DNA of 35,361 nucleotides, from the NCBI GenBank assembly GCA_002699185.1, contig PABG01000063.1, positions 1-35,361 of the forward strand, in the 5' to 3' direction. Origin of the DNA: Gammaproteobacteria bacterium. GTDB taxonomy: Bacteria > Pseudomonadota > Gammaproteobacteria > Thiohalobacterales > Thiohalobacteraceae. This document shows, in pieces, positions 31,762 through 35,361 of the stretch (position 1 is its first letter; each line of letters starts with the position of its first letter). The position numbers and the translations under genes are program-made. A model generated the notes under the pieces. The model saw only the letters and a list, made by a program, of their open reading frames with translations, searched no databases and was not told the DNA's origin.

Positions 31762-33840
31762 CTACACCGCGCCTTTCGCCCTGTCCGCGAACAGTGCATG
31801 GAACGCCTCCGCTGCCATCGGCCGACTGAACAGGTAGCCCTGGTATTCGTCACAGCCGAGTTCCCGCAGGTAGCCCAGCTGGGCTTCGCTCTCCACCCCC
31901 TCGGCAATGATGCGCAGCCCCAGGCTGTGGGCCATGGCGACGATACTGCGGACAATATTGGCATCGTCCTGGTCATCCACCAGATCACGCACGAAGCTGC
32001 GGTCGATCTTCAGGGTCTGCACCGGGAACAACTTGAGCGAACTCAGTGAGGAATAGCCGGTACCGAAATCGTCCATGGAAATCTGCGCGCCGCAGGCGCT
32101 GACCCGGCGCAGAACGGCGATATTTTCATTGAGATTGTGCATCAACAGGCTTTCGGTGATCTCCAGGTCGAGGTAGCGCGCATCCAACCCGGTATCGGAC
32201 AGCACCCGGGACACCAGGTCGACCAGCCCCGGCTCGACCTGGCGCACGGACAGGTTCACCGCGATGCGCAGCGGCGGCAGCCCCGCGGCGCACCAGCGCA
32301 ACTGCTGGCGGCAGGCCTCGCGCAGCACCCAGGCGCCGATCTCCCGGATCAGCCCGGTCTCCTCGGCGACGGGGATGAAGTCCGTCGGCGCGACGACGCC
32401 CATTTCCGGGTGATGCCAGCGGATGAGGGATTCCGCACCCACCACCTGGCCGCTGCGCATATCCACCTGCGGCTGGTAGAGCAGCCGGAACTCGTCGCGC
32501 AGCAGGGCATTGCGCAGTTCGTTCTCCAGCTTCAGGCGCTGCACCGCACGCCGGTTCATGTCGCTGGAGAAGAACTCGAAGTCACCGCGGCCGCCTTCCT
32601 TGGCGTGATACATAGCGGTGTCGGCGTTGCGCAGCAGGGTCTGGGCATCGTTGCCGTCGTCGGGATAGCAGCTGATGCCGATACTGCAGGAACTGTTCAG
32701 TTCGTGGCCCTCGATCCAGCAGGGCTGACTCAGTTCCTCGTTGATCCGCTGGGCCAGGTGCCCGGCTTCGCCCGGCTGTGCGATTTCGCTGCGCACCACG
32801 ACGAACTCGTCACCGCCCAGCCGCGCCAGGGTATCGCCCGCACCAATGCAGTTCGACAGTCGCCCGGCGACCTGCTGGATCAGCTGGTCGCCGATGTGAT
32901 GTCCAAGCGAGTCATTGATGGTCTTGAACCGGTCCAGGTCGATCACCAGCAATGCCAGGGCATGGTGCTCGCGTTGCGCGGTCAGGATCGCCTGTCCCAG
33001 CCGGTCCATCAGCAGCAGGCGATTGGGCAGCTGGGTCAGGGTGTCGCGGGTGGCGAGATGCTGGACATCTGCCTGGGCCGCGCTCAGATCCCGCTCCCGC
33101 TGAGCCAGTGCATCCAGCATCTGATTGAGATTCTTCCCCAGCTGGCCGATCTCGTCCTGGCGGGCACTGTCGGCGCGCATATCCCGGCGCCCTTCGCGGA
33201 TGCCGTCGGCCACCGCGCCCAGCCGCTGCAGGCCCTGGGTCAGACCGCGCGCCATCAGGAAGGCGAACACCGAGCCGACCAGGATCGCCACCAGCGTATA
33301 CAGGATACCGACGCGGGTGATCTCCCACAGCCCGGTCGTGATGGCGCTCTGACTGATGCCGACCCGGGCCCAGCCCACCAGTTCGCCGTTGGCGAGGATG
33401 GGGTGAGCGGTGTCCACCAGCTTGCGATCGGCCAGCAGCAGTTTCGGCAGGGCCGGCCCATCGAGCAACGACCGGCTCAATTCGTCCTGCAGATACAGCC
33501 CCGCCTTCTCGCGGTCGGTGTGCGCAACAACCCGGCCGTGCGGCCTGACCACCATGGCGTAGCGCAGGCCCGGGTAACTGGCCTGCGACTGGAGCACCTC
33601 GCTGAGGCCCTCCAGGTCGTTGGACAGCACCCAGGAGGCGCTGTTGGCGGCCAGTGTCTTGGCCAGGCCGCTGGCCTGGGCAATGCTCTGCTCGCCCAGG
33701 AACTGGCGCTGCCGCTCGACCAGGTCCAGCACGAAAATGCTCATCAGTACGGCATGCACCAGCGCGATGCCGAGCATCAGTTGCCGGCGGATCGAGCGGG
33801 TCCAGAAGCGCCGCATCCGGTTTGCAGGTCTGCCTGGCAT
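31762..33840 (-). CDS. HAMP-GGDEF-EAL membrane c-di-GMP receptor
   Basis: A 692-residue sensor enzyme. ATG 33840 (MPGRPANRMRRF) is chosen because AGGA lies eight bases upstream and the spacing to the previous stop is 2 bp. It has TM1 (about 20-38), a periplasmic domain of about 130 residues (with YPGLRYAMVVRPHGRVVAH, Cache-like), TM2 (about 172-198), HAMP (197-250), GGDEF (265-425, LARLGGDEFVVV intact, but GAGD where the RxxD inhibitory site would be) and EAL (440-685). The EAL motif is ESL here (GAESLIRWHHPE), with DDFGTGYSSLSSLK and LKIDRSFVRD intact. It is coupled to the upstream PhnD-like lipoprotein gene, whose product probably delivers the signal. Confidence 0.95.
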   Translation of the reverse strand: MPGRPANRMRRFWTRSIRRQLMLGIALVHAVLMSIFVLDLVERQRQFLGEQSIAQASGLAKTLAANSASWVLSNDLEGLSEVLQSQASYPGLRYAMVVRPHGRVVAHTDREKAGLYLQDELSRSLLDGPALPKLLLADRKLVDTAHPILANGELVGWARVGISQSAITTGLWEITRVGILYTLVAILVGSVFAFLMARGLTQGLQRLGAVADGIREGRRDMRADSARQDEIGQLGKNLNQMLDALAQRERDLSAAQADVQHLATRDTLTQLPNRLLLMDRLGQAILTAQREHHALALLVIDLDRFKTINDSLGHHIGDQLIQQVAGRLSNCIGAGDTLARLGGDEFVVVRSEIAQPGEAGHLAQRINEELSQPCWIEGHELNSSCSIGISCYPDDGNDAQTLLRNADTAMYHAKEGGRGDFEFFSSDMNRRAVQRLKLENELRNALLRDEFRLLYQPQVDMRSGQVVGAESLIRWHHPEMGVVAPTDFIPVAEETGLIREIGAWVLREACRQQLRWCAAGLPPLRIAVNLSVRQVEPGLVDLVSRVLSDTGLDARYLDLEITESLLMHNLNENIAVLRRVSACGAQISMDDFGTGYSSLSSLKLFPVQTLKIDRSFVRDLVDDQDDANIVRSIVAMAHSLGLRIIAEGVESEAQLGYLRELGCDEYQGYLFSRPMAAEAFHALFADRAKGAV

Positions 33841-33842
33841 TA

Positions 33843-34745
33843 TTATTCCTGCGGCCCGAAGGCCGCGCGATAGCGTCGCATGAAGTCTCTCACGGGATCG
33901 TAGGTGGTATTGTCCGCAGTCTCGAAGCGGGGAGTGTCCATACCCGCCAGCACTTCCCGTCCAGTGGGATCCTCCTGCATGCCCAGCAGCACCTGCGTCA
34001 CCCGCGCCACCAGTTCCGGCGGCACATCGTCCCGCGCCATGACCGAGTTGTCCGGCAGGTATTCGGTCTCCCACAATATCATCAGGTCGTCGGCCAGTTC
34101 CGGGCGCTCCTTGAGGAACATCCGCCAGGCCGGCGGATAGACGGTGCCGGCCGCCACATTGCCGCGCTGGATATTCAGCAGTGATGACTCCATCGAGCCG
34201 ACATAGCGCACTTCTATGTCACGGCGCGGGTCCAGCCCGCGGTTATACAGGAAATATTGCGGCAGCATGGTGGCCGCCAGCGCGGTCGGCGCGGGGAAGC
34301 TGACCGCCCTGCCCCGGAGATCGGCGACCTCGCGGATGCCACTGTCGCGCCGCACCAGGATCAGGCCACGCAGGTCCGTATCCCGGCCCATCTTGGCGAA
34401 CACCCGGTAGCCCTGATCGAGCGCCAGCAGGGTTTCGTAGGGGTTGGGCAGCAGGAAGCCGAAATGGCGGGCGGCGACCTTTTCATCGAAGCTGTCGTAA
34501 TGACGGGAGGCCTCGAAGACGAAATGCACCTCGGGAATCCGGGCATTGAGATATTCCACCAACGGGCCGAAGACGGCATGCAGCCTGGCCGGATTGCGCT
34601 GGGGATGAATGCCGAAACGGTATTCCGGTCGGGCGGTTTCGGGCATGGCGCCATAACGCGGTTCGTAGCTGCCCTGCCCGTCGTTGCTGCAGGCAGCCAA
34701 CAGCACACTGCCTATCAGCATGCACCATCGCACCAGCCCCTTCAT
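33843..34745 (-). CDS. PhnD-like periplasmic binding lipoprotein
   Basis: A 300-residue substrate-binding protein of the phosphate/phosphite/phosphonate (PhnD/TctC-like type II) group. ATG 34745 (MKGLVRWCMLIG) gives a lipoprotein signal peptide with lipobox LLAACS. Family segments are YRFGIHPQRNPARLHAVFGPL, FEASRHYDSFDEKVAARHFG, LVRRDSGIREVADLRGRAVSFPAPTALAATML, with SMESSLLNIQRGNVAAGTVY after it. No ABC permease or ATPase is nearby. The stop is 2 bp before the HAMP-GGDEF-EAL start. Binding proteins with such partners (NspS/MbaA is a known example of the arrangement) act as ligand sensors rather than uptake components. The ligand is unknown. Confidence 0.9.
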   Translation of the reverse strand: MKGLVRWCMLIGSVLLAACSNDGQGSYEPRYGAMPETARPEYRFGIHPQRNPARLHAVFGPLVEYLNARIPEVHFVFEASRHYDSFDEKVAARHFGFLLPNPYETLLALDQGYRVFAKMGRDTDLRGLILVRRDSGIREVADLRGRAVSFPAPTALAATMLPQYFLYNRGLDPRRDIEVRYVGSMESSLLNIQRGNVAAGTVYPPAWRMFLKERPELADDLMILWETEYLPDNSVMARDDVPPELVARVTQVLLGMQEDPTGREVLAGMDTPRFETADNTTYDPVRDFMRRYRAAFGPQE

Positions 34746-34849
34746 TCGGCCCACTTCCCCGATAGTTGCGCCACACCCCGACAATAGCCGCTGGCGGGCG
34801 CCCGGGCAATGACCCAGGCCTCAGATCATGCGGCGGCCACAGCCGGCCG

Positions 34850-35361
34850 TCAGGACGCGGCGTCCCCGGACATCATGGTCAGGTCGAACGGCAGGCAGGC
34901 AGCCGCAAACGCCTCGAAGGCGGCGGCCGACAGCGGCGGACTGTAGAAATAGCCCTGGACGGCATCACAGCCCAGCCTCTTGAGATGCGCCAGCTGCGCC
35001 TCGTTCTCCACGCCTTCGGCCAGCACGTCCAGTCCCAGCCCATGCCCCAGATTGACCACGGCACTGGCGATGGCGGCAGAATCCGCGCTGGTATTGAGAT
35101 CGCGGACAAAGGAGCGGTCCAGCTTGATCCGGTGCACCGACAGCCGACTGAGATAACTCAGTGAGGAATAGCCCGTGCCGAAATCGTCAATCGCGATATT
35201 GATACCGAGCCGCTGCAGACGCTTCAGGGTGACGGTGGCCTGATCGACATTTTCCATCAGGGTGCTCTCGGTCAACTCCAGTTCCAGACAGTCCCCCGCC
35301 AGACCGGTTTCGCGCAGAACGGACTCGACGAATACCGCCAGCCCCTCGTCGCGCAGCTGAC
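34850..35361 (-). CDS. EAL-domain c-di-GMP protein, C-terminal part only
   Basis: Open at the right edge; the visible 169 residues are the end of an EAL phosphodiesterase domain. The frame enters as QLRDEGLAVFVESVLRETGL and continues through LELELTESTLMENV, IAIDDFGTGYSSLSYLS, IKLDRSFVRDL and LAEGVENEAQLAHLKRLGC. Catalytic-domain residues E (TES), DD and K (KLD) are present, so it could be active. Domains upstream are outside the window. It is the third EAL protein in a row; the downstream PhnD-like gene starts 104 bp later on the same strand. Confidence 0.93.
   Translation of the reverse strand, partial: QLRDEGLAVFVESVLRETGLAGDCLELELTESTLMENVDQATVTLKRLQRLGINIAIDDFGTGYSSLSYLSRLSVHRIKLDRSFVRDLNTSADSAAIASAVVNLGHGLGLDVLAEGVENEAQLAHLKRLGCDAVQGYFYSPPLSAAAFEAFAAACLPFDLTMMSGDAAS

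Noticed and set aside
32137-33873. 578-residue open frame on the plus strand
   Set aside because: Antisense shadow of the HAMP-GGDEF-EAL gene, with Gln/His/Ala-biased composition and no recognisable family.

Overview
The window is high-GC, densely coded DNA, most likely from a halotolerant, possibly sulfur-oxidising gammaproteobacterium of the Chromatiales/Ectothiorhodospiraceae type. That placement is an inference from the gene content: a glycine betaine/proline ABC importer, a DsrC/TusE-family protein, a bacterial voltage-gated sodium channel with a TLESWS filter, an orphan microcompartment-type shell protein, a protein resembling the RuBisCO small subunit, several c-di-GMP enzymes, and many short REP-like palindromes. 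No rRNA, tRNA, CRISPR array or phage gene was seen.

Layout. Positions 1-3185 (minus) hold an RND efflux pair, adaptor then permease, with the permease running off the left edge. A small cysteine-rich protein follows (3434-3862). Next is an aspartate:alanine-exchanger-family transporter split by a 264-bp non-coding inverted-repeat element (3935-5822). Positions 5945-10997 (minus) form a three-gene cluster: membrane-anchored GltB-like flavoprotein, acetolactate-synthase-like ThDP enzyme, aldehyde dehydrogenase. A nested repeat lies before the last gene. Then come a stand-alone PDC/Cache sensor protein, an alpha/beta hydrolase and an Old Yellow Enzyme. A BMC-domain protein and a Nudix hydrolase form a small minus-strand operon (14239-15436). 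Positions 15771-20313 (minus) read ATPase, permease, binding protein, then an outer-membrane beta-barrel, as one osmoprotectant-type transport unit.

Positions 20528-22128 (minus) hold an unknown secreted protein, a TlpA-like thioredoxin and a DUF1499 protein; the last two are separated by a perfect heptamer array made of Shine-Dalgarno cores. The sodium channel and a secreted amidohydrolase follow. On the plus strand come a DUF2202 ferritin-like protein, a DsrC-like protein lacking its redox cysteines, and a transglutaminase. Small proteins fill 26249-28480: a dimeric-barrel protein, an NTF2-like protein, a DUF2784 membrane protein, a RuBisCO-small-subunit-like protein and a 67-residue unknown.

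The right end (28539-35361, minus) is a c-di-GMP block: a truncated EAL protein, a PhnD-like lipoprotein binding protein coupled by 2 bp to a HAMP-GGDEF-EAL receptor, and a 1024-residue membrane PAS-PAS-GGDEF-EAL protein. The binding protein and receptor probably form one periplasmic-ligand sensing system.

The least ordinary items are the cloverleaf-like insertion element, the Shine-Dalgarno tandem array, the orphan BMC protein, the RuBisCO-small-subunit-like protein, the cysteine-less DsrC homologue and the binding-protein/GGDEF-EAL pair.
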